Shown here piece by piece: positions 41,111 to 49,747 of a stretch of 64,000 bases of DNA. Source of the DNA: Actinomycetales bacterium (GTDB lineage Bacteria; Actinomycetota; Actinomycetes; Mycobacteriales; Micromonosporaceae); contig PKFB01000077.1 of the NCBI GenBank assembly GCA_002919305.1, positions 1 to 64,000 of the forward strand. The letters are read 5' to 3'. Below the pieces are notes generated by a model. The model did no database searches, was not told the origin of the DNA, and saw only the letters and a program-made list of their open reading frames with translations. The position numbers and the translations under genes were made by a program. Within the stretch, counting starts at the first letter, position 1. Each line of letters opens with the position of its first letter.

Positions 41111-41517
41111 TATTGGGCTCCTTGACGTCGGTGGTGTGACGGTGAACGGGTAGGGCTACCAGACACTCCGTTCGACATCGCCACATCAGGAACGGGTTGT
41201 GACCGGTCATGCCGCCCTCCTTCCAACCGTCGTCGTGAGAGCCCTGTGGATAGGGCGCCCGACCAGAATACAAACAAAACCCATAGCTTTAATAGGGATA
41301 GCGGCACGGCGTCTCCCCGACACGCCGCAGGCCCGGCTTTCACTCAGCCTGGGGAGGCTCTGAAGGCCGGCCTCCAGACCGGCCAGGCGCGCGGTATCCA
41401 AGCGGTACCCCAAGAGAGCACCTGGCCGATCTGGCCGCCCGAAACAGGCGGGTCTGTCCAACCGAGACAGGTGGGCATAACCTGTCAAGAAGCAGGTCAG
41501 GGCTCCGCTCCGCCGAT
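41111..41517. terminator. Intergenic region with hairpins downstream of the dehydratase
   Basis: 407 bases. GGCCGG (41365-41370) pairs with CCGGCC (41379-41384), and GGAGGC (41353-41358) can alternatively pair with GCCTCC (41370-41375). These may end the dehydratase transcript. The part nearest 41110 must hold the promoter of the winged-helix gene. No gene recognised. Confidence 0.4.
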
Positions 41518-43254
41518 TCAGTGCGAGTGGCGGGGGATCCCATGGCCACTCCCCCCGACCAGGAAATCCAAGTCAGCCCCCTGATCGGCCTGAAGCACAT
41601 GCTCGACGTACAGCCGTGTCCAGCCTCGCTCGGCCGGCGGCGGAGGCGGCTGCCAGGCGGCTCGACGGGCAGCCAACTCGGCCTCGTCGACCAGGAGATC
41701 CAGGCGTCGCTCGGCGGCATCCAGCTCGATCCAGTCACCGGTCCGCACCAGCGCCAACGGTCCTCCGACCGCCGCCTCCGGCGCGGTATGCAGGACGCAG
41801 GTTCCATAACCGGTGCCACTCATACGCGCGTCAGAGATCCGAACCATGTCCTCAACCCCCGCCTGGAGCAGGGCCCGCGGCATCGGCAGGTTGCCGACCT
41901 CGGGGAAACCCGGGTACCCCTTCGGGCCGGCGTAACGCACCACCAGCACCGTCGAGGGATCCACCGGCAGATTCGGGTCCTCACAGGCGCGGTGGTAGTC
42001 CTCCACCCGGTCAAACACCAGGGCACGCCCGCGGTGCCGCAGCAGATGCGGGGAGGCCGCCGAGATCTTCAGAACCGCGCCACGGGGGCACAGGCTGCCG
42101 CGCAGCACCACGGTGCCGGAGCCCGGCGCTTGAACCGGATTGTCCCGGGTGCGGATCACCTCCCGGTTCCAGCACGGGGAGTCGGCGACGTTCTCCCCGA
42201 GGGTCTGACCGGTAACGGTGAGCGCGTCGGTGTGCAGCAGATCCCCTAACTCACGTAGCACCGCCGGTAGGCCGCCGGCATAGAAGAAGTCCTCCATCAG
42301 GAATCGACCGGACGGCATCAGATCAACCAGAACCGGCACCGGGCGGACCAGCTCATCGAAGTCATCCAGGCTCAGCGGTACGCCCAGGCGGCCAGCGAGC
42401 GCCAACAGGTGGACCACCGCGTTGGTTGAGCCGCCCAGGGCGGTGTTTACCCGGATCGCGTTCTCAAACGCCTTTCGGGTCAGAATCGCTGACGGCCGCA
42501 GGCCCTCGCGTACCATCTCCACGATTCGCCGCCCGCTGGCCTGCGCCAGCGCGTAACGGCGGGAGTCCACCGCGGGAATCGCCGCTGACCCAGGCAGCTG
42601 CATCCCCATCGCCTCAGCGAGGCAGGCCATGGTCGACGCCGTCCCCATGGTCATGCAGTGCCCCCGGCTGCGGGACATGCACACCTCAGCCTCGGCGAGG
42701 TCGGCGGCGCTCAGTCCGCCGGCCCGCGCCTCCTCGTTCAGGCGCCACACATCCGTACCGGATCCGATGTCCCGCCCACGGAACTTGCCGTTGAGCATGG
42801 GGCCGCCGGTCACCATGATCGCGGGCAGGTCCACGCTAGCCGCGGCCATCAAAAGCGCGGGTGTGGTTTTGTCGCACCCCGACAGCAGGACCACCCCGTC
42901 GAGTGGGTTGGCGCGGATGGTCTCCTCGGCCTCCATCGCCATCAGGTTGCGAAACAGCATGGTGGTGGGGCGCATCAGCGGCTCCCCCAGTGACATGGTG
43001 GGGAACTCCAGGGGGAAACCACCCGCCTGCCACACCCCCCGCTTGACGGCCTCAGCGACGTCCCGCAGGTGAGCGTTGCACGGGGTCAGTTCCGACCAGC
43101 TGTTGGCGATGCCGATGACCGGGCGGCCGTCGTACATCTCCGGACCGAAACCCTGGTTGAGCATCCACGATCGGTGGATGAAACCGTTACGCCCGGGCGC
43201 GGCGAACCAATGGGCGCTGCGACGGGTTGTGTCGGGTGTGTCCTCGTGAGTCAT
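41518..43254 (-). CDS. IlvD/Edd-family dehydratase, probable sugar-acid dehydratase
   Basis: 578 residues. Fe-S Cys are seen in ELTPCNAHL, LLSGCDKTTP and SRGHCMTMGTAST. The family covers dihydroxy-acid dehydratase (IlvD), 6-phosphogluconate dehydratase (Edd) and pentonate dehydratases. GSGTDVWRLNEEARAG, and a C-terminal extension of about 25 residues after GWTRLYVEHVLQADQG ending SGHGIPRHSH, are features of the sugar-acid (arabonate/xylonate) group rather than IlvD. The true substrate, a pentonate or hexonate, is not decided. No ilv gene is adjacent. Confidence 0.85.
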   Translation of the reverse strand: MTHEDTPDTTRRSAHWFAAPGRNGFIHRSWMLNQGFGPEMYDGRPVIGIANSWSELTPCNAHLRDVAEAVKRGVWQAGGFPLEFPTMSLGEPLMRPTTMLFRNLMAMEAEETIRANPLDGVVLLSGCDKTTPALLMAAASVDLPAIMVTGGPMLNGKFRGRDIGSGTDVWRLNEEARAGGLSAADLAEAEVCMSRSRGHCMTMGTASTMACLAEAMGMQLPGSAAIPAVDSRRYALAQASGRRIVEMVREGLRPSAILTRKAFENAIRVNTALGGSTNAVVHLLALAGRLGVPLSLDDFDELVRPVPVLVDLMPSGRFLMEDFFYAGGLPAVLRELGDLLHTDALTVTGQTLGENVADSPCWNREVIRTRDNPVQAPGSGTVVLRGSLCPRGAVLKISAASPHLLRHRGRALVFDRVEDYHRACEDPNLPVDPSTVLVVRYAGPKGYPGFPEVGNLPMPRALLQAGVEDMVRISDARMSGTGYGTCVLHTAPEAAVGGPLALVRTGDWIELDAAERRLDLLVDEAELAARRAAWQPPPPPAERGWTRLYVEHVLQADQGADLDFLVGGSGHGIPRHSH

Positions 43255-44378
43255 CGTCCACCTTCACCGGGTTCTTTGTGTGCGTGGCCCTGACGGCCCG
43301 CCGACAGGCTGTCCAGACTGCGCTCCACCGCCGATGCCAGCGGCGTACAAACCACGTAGTGCTGCCTCCCATGTGGTGATGCAGCGATCTCTGATCCGGC
43401 GTGAACCGATCGCCGATGACGACGCAGTAGTGTCCTCGAGTGGCCTTTCGTCCCGCGACTGCGTCGGCCCTGGAGAGCAGCGTTCGCTCCCCGGGCATTC
43501 CGGTAGGGCATCGCGGCATGGCTGACGGTGTCGTCCGGTGTCGTCGCTGAGGAGGCAGGCACCGCCTCCGCCGGCCGCGCCGACCTGGACGCGAGCCGCA
43601 ACCGTCGTCGGACCGCATCCGTCTGCCTGTGGCCCATCCCCACTCAGCTCCTTACGGCCCACTCCACCGCGGTGCCCGGGAGGCCACCGCGCCGCCTCGC
43701 AGCACGCACTCGAAATCCCTGGTCAGCGAGGTCATTCGGCAAGGGAGTGATCGTCATCAATAACGAATCCAGCCTGATCGGCCAGTGGCCGCGCAAGAAA
43801 AGGTCCGGATAGCGGACCTCGTCCCGGCTGGCCCGTCGCTGTGGCCAGACCACTGCCCAACAAGTCCGTCAGATGGCGCGGATATGGGCATGAGGGCTTT
43901 CCTCCGCGGACCAAGCCGCCGCTGTCGCGTCCGTCGCCGCGCCGTCGGGAGCGCTCGGGAATATGGAGCGTTCGGGAATATATGGACAACCGGCCGTCTC
44001 GACTGCCGCGAGAGCGAGTCGACAGCCCTCGCCCCTTCTGCGGAATCCCCTGTGAATCGACAGACGGCGGAGATAGCCACATGCTAACCTATACTGCTTA
44101 ATCTCCTAATCTTTGGACAAAAGTTACTCAGGCCGCGTATTGCCAACATTAGAGCCAACAACGTTGTTGCGACACACAACTCCGCACGAACAGATCGTTA
44201 ACACTCAGCACCCACAAGCTTCAGTACTTTCACATACAGTGACGATATACGTCGAATTCTGTAATTCCTCAAGCGTGTAATAAGCGCAAGCCTTGTTAAA
44301 ACCGAGACTGCGGATTCTGGCCGGCAACCGCCTTCCCCCTAGGATGGATTGCGCAGCCGTCTAACCGAGGAGTAGCTC
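43255..44378. other. 1.1-kb gene-free stretch
   Basis: No convincing gene: several short overlapping frames on both strands lack ribosome sites and family features. The last 300 bases (about 44080-44340) are strongly AT-rich and contain a perfect palindrome CAACAACGTTGTTG (44156-44169) before the roadblock gene, a possible operator. No hairpin terminator or RNA gene was recognised. Confidence 0.5.
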
Positions 44379-44798
44379 ATGACGCTGAGCCGTCGGGCAC
44401 GTACCGTGACCGCGCTCATCGACGAGTTCGTCGCCCGGGTGCCCGGCGTCCGCCATGCCACCGTGATCTCGCCCGACGGTCTACTGATCCTCATGTCAGG
44501 AGACCTCAGCCGGGATGACGCCGACCAGATAGCGGCGGTCTCCTCCAGCCTGATAGGGATGGCATCGAGTACCGCAGACCTGCTGGCGGGCGAGACGGTC
44601 ACGGTCGCCATCGTTGAAATGGCGCAGGGTTTCCACTTGGTGCTTCCCTTACCAGACGAGTCCATCCTTACCGTCTCCGCGGCCCCGGACAGCGACCTAC
44701 AGACCGTGCGTCAGGAAGCCAAGCACGTGGCCGCCCAGGCAGGGGAACTACTCAACCCCGCCTTACGCGCCGAACTTCAGGACGCCTTGCCTTTGTAA
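44379..44798 (+). CDS. Roadblock/LC7-domain protein, orphan
   Basis: 139 residues, one Roadblock domain: VRHATVISPDGLLILMSGDLSRDDADQIAAVSSSLIGMA, GETVTVAIVEMAQGFHLVLPLPDESILTVSA. Actinobacterial members normally sit in a four-gene set with a sensor kinase, DUF742 and a Ras-like GTPase and act as regulators of that GTPase. None of these partners is here; instead a GGDEF protein follows 202 bases downstream on the same strand. AGGAGTAGC precedes the ATG. Confidence 0.92.
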   Translation: MTLSRRARTVTALIDEFVARVPGVRHATVISPDGLLILMSGDLSRDDADQIAAVSSSLIGMASSTADLLAGETVTVAIVEMAQGFHLVLPLPDESILTVSAAPDSDLQTVRQEAKHVAAQAGELLNPALRAELQDALPL

Positions 44799-45000
44799 CG
44801 ACACTTGTGCGCTTGGAAAATTGCGGAGTCTTTGGTGGGGTGTTTGGTAGCCGCTAGATAACGGTGACGAGAAACTCCATACGCCACCGTGCTCAAAACG
44901 CCATCCGACTGCTTAGAGTGCATCAAAGACCGTGAGGGCGTTCGTTACCCGCCCGACCGGTTCCTTGCCAAACCGCGCCCGGGCGGTGAAGAGGAGAGGC

Positions 45001-45930
45001 ATGATGACTCCAGAGCAGGTCGCGCGCATCTCGCTGCCGGTGTTGACCGAATGTAGCGAGCTCAGATACCGCTTCCACATGATGGTGGACCGGTCCCCCC
45101 AGGCCACTCTGGTGTACTCCCTGGCGGACGGCAAGATTCGCTATATCAACCACGCGTTCGCCTCGCTGCTAGGTCGGTCAGTCAACGAGCTGACCGGATG
45201 CAACTTCTTTGACCTGATCTCACTGAACGAAGTCGCTGATTACGACGCCTTCGGGGATCAGGAGATCGGGATGCGCCTGATGGAATGTCCGGTCCACCTT
45301 CCCGATGGCACTACCCGCTACCTCGAGCTCAACCCCGCCTTGATGTTCTACGACGGGGTGGCCTGCAGTCAGGTGGTGGCCTGGGACGTCACCGCGCGGG
45401 TGCACCGGGAGCGGGACCTGCTCCGCAAGGCTTCCTACGACGACCTGACCAACCTGCCCAACGCCACCTATGCCCTGATCTACCTGGGTCAGACGCTGCG
45501 GCAACTGCGTCCGGGCAGCCGGTGCGTCGCGGTTATCTACCTGGACCTGGACGGCTTCAAACGAATCAACGACACCCATGGGCACCGGATCGGGGACGCG
45601 ATCCTGCAGGAGACCGCCCGTCGGCTACGCGCCAAGATCCGGGACACCGACCTGGCGGCTCGGCTCCATGGGGACGAGTTCCTCGTGATCTCCCAGGTCC
45701 AGAACGCCATCCACGCCGAGGACGTGGCCAGCCGGTTACGGCACGCGCTGTCCCGCCCGTTCGAGATTGAGAACCTCAAGCTGACGGTTATGGCCAGCGC
45801 TGGGGCGGCGGTGACAGATAGCCCCACCGTCGACCCGGAGTATCTGGTCCAGTATGCCGACCACCGGATGTACGCCGATAAGCGGAAGCGGAAGGCCGCC
45901 GCGGCCGCCGCCCTGGCCCACTCTCGATAA
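45001..45930 (+). CDS. PAS-GGDEF diguanylate-cyclase-like protein with HGDEF site
   Basis: 309 residues from ATG 45001, after GAGGAGAG. PAS domain about 25-140 (FHMMVDRSPQATLVYSLADG, YINHAFASLLGRSVNELTG) and a GGDEF domain about 145-300 (YDDLTNLPN, YLDLDGFKRINDTHGHRIGD). The active-site loop reads LHGDEF (about 222-227): the first Gly is His. RDTD five residues before it matches the RxxD inhibitory site. Whether it still makes cyclic di-GMP is open. No EAL domain. No signal peptide or membrane helix. Followed 98 bases later by a DUF574 methyltransferase. Confidence 0.9.
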   Translation: MMTPEQVARISLPVLTECSELRYRFHMMVDRSPQATLVYSLADGKIRYINHAFASLLGRSVNELTGCNFFDLISLNEVADYDAFGDQEIGMRLMECPVHLPDGTTRYLELNPALMFYDGVACSQVVAWDVTARVHRERDLLRKASYDDLTNLPNATYALIYLGQTLRQLRPGSRCVAVIYLDLDGFKRINDTHGHRIGDAILQETARRLRAKIRDTDLAARLHGDEFLVISQVQNAIHAEDVASRLRHALSRPFEIENLKLTVMASAGAAVTDSPTVDPEYLVQYADHRMYADKRKRKAAAAAALAHSR

Positions 45931-46028
45931 CGGTCAGGCCCCTTATCGGCGCCCCGGCCTTCCGGAGGCTCTGACTCACCCATATGCTCACCGCCAAGAC
46001 ACCGGTACAACCGGGAGGTGGAGTGGGG

Positions 46029-46817
46029 ATGGGGCCTCTGGCTAGCAAGGCGCTGAACCGACCGAGCGCGGCCCGCGTCTACGATTATTTTCTCGGGGGG
46101 AATCATCATTTCCAAAGTGATCGGGAAATTGCCGAAGAGATTCGGCGTATAGCTCCCGCGCTCCCGGAAATGATGCGTGCCAACCGAGCATTTGTACGGC
46201 GGGCGATTCGTTTTCTTCACTCCGTCGGTATCCGCCAATTCCTGGATCTCGGTTCCGGCATTCTCACCGTCGGCAACGTTCACGAAATCGCCCAACGAGC
46301 CGCCCCAGAATCGCGGGTGGTCTATGTAGACATCGACCCTGTGGCGGTCGCTCACAGCCACGGCGTGTTGGCCGGCAACAGTCGCGCAACCGCTCTACAG
46401 GCCGACATCCGGGAGCCGGAAAAAATCTTCTCCTCACCTCAGCTCCAGCGTGTACTGGACCTGTCGCAGCCCGTAGCGGTCCTGATGGCGGGAGTGCTCC
46501 CGTTCGTTCCGGAGAACCCGGTGGAGGTGGTGCGCCCCTACCGAGAAGCCACGGTGTCAGGTAGCTATCTGCTGATCTCCCACGTGACCTATGAAGATCA
46601 ACCTCCGGAAATACTGGAGGCTCTGCGGTACGTCCACCGGAACGCGATGCAACTCATCCCTCGGTCCTGGGCGGAGATCGCCGTCTGTTTCACCGGCTAC
46701 ACGATGGTTGAACCTGGCCTGGTCCCCACCCCGTTATGGCGTCCGGAACCGGCGTACTCCAACGGGCTGCATCAGCGGGCGTTCGGACACTACGCCGGTG
46801 TCGGTTTCAAGCCTTGA
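46029..46817 (+). CDS. SAM-dependent methyltransferase-like protein, DUF574 family
   Basis: 262 residues. Family hallmarks: PSAARVYDYFLGGNHHF near the start, FLDLGSGILTVGNVHEIAQ (SAM loop), VVYVDIDPVAVAHS, and ISHVTYED. The typical PT of the SAM loop is LT and the usual LHF-P segment reads LPFVPEN, so this copy departs from the family at two conserved spots. ATG 46029 is nine bases after GGAGGT; GTG 46023 and ATG 45984 are alternatives. It follows the GGDEF gene by 98 bases on the same strand. Substrate unknown for the family. Confidence 0.88.
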   Translation: MGPLASKALNRPSAARVYDYFLGGNHHFQSDREIAEEIRRIAPALPEMMRANRAFVRRAIRFLHSVGIRQFLDLGSGILTVGNVHEIAQRAAPESRVVYVDIDPVAVAHSHGVLAGNSRATALQADIREPEKIFSSPQLQRVLDLSQPVAVLMAGVLPFVPENPVEVVRPYREATVSGSYLLISHVTYEDQPPEILEALRYVHRNAMQLIPRSWAEIAVCFTGYTMVEPGLVPTPLWRPEPAYSNGLHQRAFGHYAGVGFKP

Positions 46818-47249
46818 TCTGACATTTACGCCCCGGCCTGCTCGCTCATGTCATAACGCGATCATCGCCCGCGATGCCCGATCGCCCCGAACCCTCCGGG
46901 GCCGCCCCTCGCACGCCCTCGACGGTCCGACCTTTGAGTTTCGGTCAGCCCCGAATCGGCGCCCGAGGACCGTTATTCGGGGTAACCTACCCTCTACGCC
47001 ACGGAAATCTTACTGGATATCAGGCACCTGACGGCAAATCCTCGTTGTCCAGGCATGCTGGACATATCAGAACAGAAGCACACTCAGAAACTGCATATCA
47101 GATCAATACTCTCAGCTAATCAACGCCATAGCTGAGGTTAACGACGCTATCCGGATCAAGTAACGGGAAGAAGACAATTTTCATTCCTTCGAGTGTGCTC
47201 GCACACCTAGTGTGACATCGGGTTGGCGGACCGTCATAGTTTTTCGCTC
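46818..47249. other. AT-rich gene-free stretch
   Basis: 432 bases; from about 46980 to 47220 the DNA is markedly AT-rich compared with the surroundings. No gene, repeat or clear hairpin. It may contain the promoter of the small CxxC protein. Confidence 0.45.
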
Positions 47250-47519
47250 ATGACTGATCCGGGTGAAGTGGATGATCCGCTTCTGTGGCGAACCGCCCAG
47301 TATGTCCTCGCACGTCACTCCGCCCGCGACGCACGGGGACAGTGCACACGCTGTGCGGTCGCGTGGCCGTGCCCACCTCGTCTACTGGCGGAGCGGGCGG
47401 CCGCCATCGCCCGGAAGGCCCCGCCATCGGTGAGGCCGGGTGGGGCGGTTCCTGATGGTCGCTCTGTTCAACCCGTCATGGTGTCCCGCTCCCTTCCCCA
47501 TCCTCGCCCCGCCCTGTGA
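47250..47519 (+). CDS. Small CxxC/WPCP protein, hypothetical
   Basis: 89 residues from ATG 47250. Residues 12-50 read LLWRTAQYVLARHSARDARGQC-TRC-AVAWPCPPRLLAERAA (split here), with a CxxC pair followed by WPCP, a pattern common in short actinomycete proteins that probably bind zinc. The second half is disordered. The ribosome site is weak. Function unknown. Confidence 0.55.
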   Translation: MTDPGEVDDPLLWRTAQYVLARHSARDARGQCTRCAVAWPCPPRLLAERAAAIARKAPPSVRPGGAVPDGRSVQPVMVSRSLPHPRPAL

Positions 47520-47602
47520 CCCACCGGGCGGCCACGAGCCGACCCTGGGCGCGCGCTGTGCCATGGCCCGCGCGTCCAGGGTCGCACCTTTGTGAATCCA
47601 CC

Positions 47603-48910
47603 TCACCGACTGACACGGTCGGCTTCCCGACCCTCCGCCTCCGGATCCCCGCTGTCGGTCGATCGCAGGCCCTCGCGGTCGGCCGTGTCAGCCGCCCCGC
47701 TTCGGTCGCTGACACCACGGTCCGCGTCACCGGTCGCTGTTCTGGACGACTCGTGTGGTCCGGTGAACACGCTCCCCCGGTCCCGACCATCCACACTGCC
47801 GCTGAACACCCGGTCGTCCCCAGAGCCGCCAGGCGTGAGGGTCTCGTATCGTCGCGGGGACGAGTACGGCGCTCCCGCCATCAGCCGCTGCTCCTCCACC
47901 GCCGCCCGCACCCGAGGCAGGGCGTAAGGGTGCTCATCCCGCAGCCACGTCACCAGACGCTCCCGAACCAGACAACGCAGGTCCCAGAGCCGTCCCGCGT
48001 CATGCGCGCTGACTAACGCCCGCACCCGCACCAACGCCGCTGTCGCATCGGTGACTTGAAGTACACAGACCCGGCCATCCCACAGATCGGTGGACTCCAC
48101 GATCTGCCGTAACTCCTGACGCATCTGCTCCACCGGCACCGACCAGTCCACCTCCAGCTCCACAGTGCCCAAGAGGTCAGATCCGGTGCGGGTCCAGTTC
48201 TCAAACGGTTTGGACTGGAAGTAGGAACTGGGCAGGATCAACCGGCGGTCGTCCCACAGATGCACCACGACGTAGCTGAGGGTGATGGCTTCGATCCGCC
48301 CCCACTGTCCCTCAACGACGACAACATCGTCGAGCCGCACCGCGTCGCTGAACGCGATCTGCAGGCCAGCGAACATATTCCCCAACAGACTCTGCGCGGC
48401 TAACGCCGCGACCACGCCGGCGATCCCCGCCGAAGCCAACAGACTGGCCCCCGCCGCCCGTGCCACGGGGAAGGTGACCAGCATCGCGCCGATCGCGATC
48501 ACGGTGACGGCCACGATCGTGACCCGGCGGATCAGGGTGATCTGAGTGTGGATTCGCCGCGCCTGTCGGTTGTCGCTCACATCGGTGCGAAACCGAGAGA
48601 GCGCCATGTCCTCCAAGATCAGCAACAGTACAGCGGCTAACCACGCTCCGGTCGCGATCAGCCCGAGCAGCAAAGCGTGCAGGACCGGACCACGCCAGCC
48701 GTCACCGCTGGTCACGGCGTGGAGCGCGAGGTACAGACTCAATAAGGTCAGCAACACCTGGGTTGGCCGATAGGCGCGCTGAGTCACCGCACTCAACAGC
48801 GGCGAACCCCGGCCATACCGCCGGACCAACCGATACGCACACTCAACCAGAAGGAGAGCGAGCAGCAGCGAAGAGGCTGCCGCCACGGCGCGAAAGCCAA
48901 CGTCGGTCAC
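47603..48910 (-). CDS. MscS-family mechanosensitive channel
   Basis: 435 residues. Four to five membrane helices; pore helix GASLLASAGIAGVVAALAAQSLLGN followed by FSDAVRLDDVVVVEGQWGRIEAI (beta domain) match MscS. A hydrophilic, Asp/Arg/Ser-rich C-terminal tail of about 90 residues (after RRYETLTPGGSG) is not part of the channel fold. Such channels open on osmotic downshift. Start GTG at 48910. Confidence 0.9.
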   Translation of the reverse strand: MTDVGFRAVAAASSLLLALLLVECAYRLVRRYGRGSPLLSAVTQRAYRPTQVLLTLLSLYLALHAVTSGDGWRGPVLHALLLGLIATGAWLAAVLLLILEDMALSRFRTDVSDNRQARRIHTQITLIRRVTIVAVTVIAIGAMLVTFPVARAAGASLLASAGIAGVVAALAAQSLLGNMFAGLQIAFSDAVRLDDVVVVEGQWGRIEAITLSYVVVHLWDDRRLILPSSYFQSKPFENWTRTGSDLLGTVELEVDWSVPVEQMRQELRQIVESTDLWDGRVCVLQVTDATAALVRVRALVSAHDAGRLWDLRCLVRERLVTWLRDEHPYALPRVRAAVEEQRLMAGAPYSSPRRYETLTPGGSGDDRVFSGSVDGRDRGSVFTGPHESSRTATGDADRGVSDRSGAADTADREGLRSTDSGDPEAEGREADRVSR

Positions 48911-49058
48911 GCGGTACCCCTTTCCGGATAGCTGTCGCTGTTCGCTCAGGCGTCGCCCACTGGTCGATCATCCGGATGTTTCGCCCGAGGTACATATCGG
49001 CGCCGCGTTCCCTACCTCGTCACCTCGTCGAGGCGCTCCCGATCCTGACGTGTACGTC

Positions 49059-49478
49059 TTAAGCCCGCGTGTCAGGCTGGCGAACCCACCGCGGGCCGAT
49101 GACGTCCGCCCCCAACGCCGCGACCCGATCACGCAAGGCCCGATCGGCGGTCACCACCAGACAGGGACGTCGTGGTGCCTCCGCTGCCACCAACTCGACG
49201 ACGGCGTCGTCTCCAGAGCCGGGGGCGGCCAGCACCTGAACGCCCGGGATCGGGCCGACGCTACGAGCCACGCCCTCCACCACGAGCACCAGCTCAAACC
49301 CGCCGCGGACCGCCCACTCGGGCGCTCCGTGAGCGACCGCGGCCTCCGGCAACCCCTGCTCGACGATTCGTCCCAATCCATCGCGGAGCCGTTCGTTCGC
49401 ACCGGCGCGGTCCCGCCACCAGCCGTCAGGGACCGATCCGACCACATTGGCTCCGTCCACAATCATCAGTGGCGTCAC
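49059..49478 (-). CDS. NYN/PIN-like RNase domain protein
   Basis: 139 residues. IVDGANVVGSVPDGWWRDR (about 6-24) is a NYN-type metal site, with further acidic residues in SGDDAVVELV and TADRALRDRV. A single-domain predicted ribonuclease widespread in actinobacteria. GTG 49478 has GGGAG about eight bases ahead. It lies downstream of the LAL regulator on the same strand but beyond a hairpin. Confidence 0.88.
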   Translation of the reverse strand: MTPLMIVDGANVVGSVPDGWWRDRAGANERLRDGLGRIVEQGLPEAAVAHGAPEWAVRGGFELVLVVEGVARSVGPIPGVQVLAAPGSGDDAVVELVAAEAPRRPCLVVTADRALRDRVAALGADVIGPRWVRQPDTRA

Positions 49479-49647
49479 CTGTCACTCCCGACCTCTCCGA
49501 TATCGCCTAACTCATCCAACGCCCGGGGTCACCGCACCGATCCGCTCCCGATACGCCCGTCTTCAAGGACAACCCAGGCAGCTCAGCGCCGAAACGTGTG
49601 AACACCATCACGCTCCCGGCATCCGGAGAGAGGGATGGGTGAGCGGA

Positions 49648-49693
49648 CAGACGGTACGCGCGTATCGGCACACACGTCTGGTATGCGCGTACC
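49648..49693. terminator. Overlapping hairpins downstream of the LAL regulator
   Basis: GGTACGCGC (49653-49661) pairs with GCGCGTACC (49685-49693), and CAGACG (49648-49653) pairs with CGTCTG (49675-49680); the two stems share bases, so they compete. Position fits termination of the minus-strand LAL gene, whose stop is at 49748. Confidence 0.55.
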
Positions 49694-49747
49694 ACATCCG
49701 AAAGAAGGCACGCTAATGCCGCACGACACGGCACTTACGTGGGCGTG

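Noticed and set aside
29735-43254. A contiguous Entner-Doudoroff operon from the aldolase and the dehydratase
   Set aside because: They are about 11 kb apart with unrelated genes between them; only a loose functional link remains possible.
43255-43812. Several overlapping short frames with Arg/Pro-rich products
   Set aside because: No ribosome sites, no conserved pattern, and frames overlap on both strands, as expected in GC-rich non-coding DNA.
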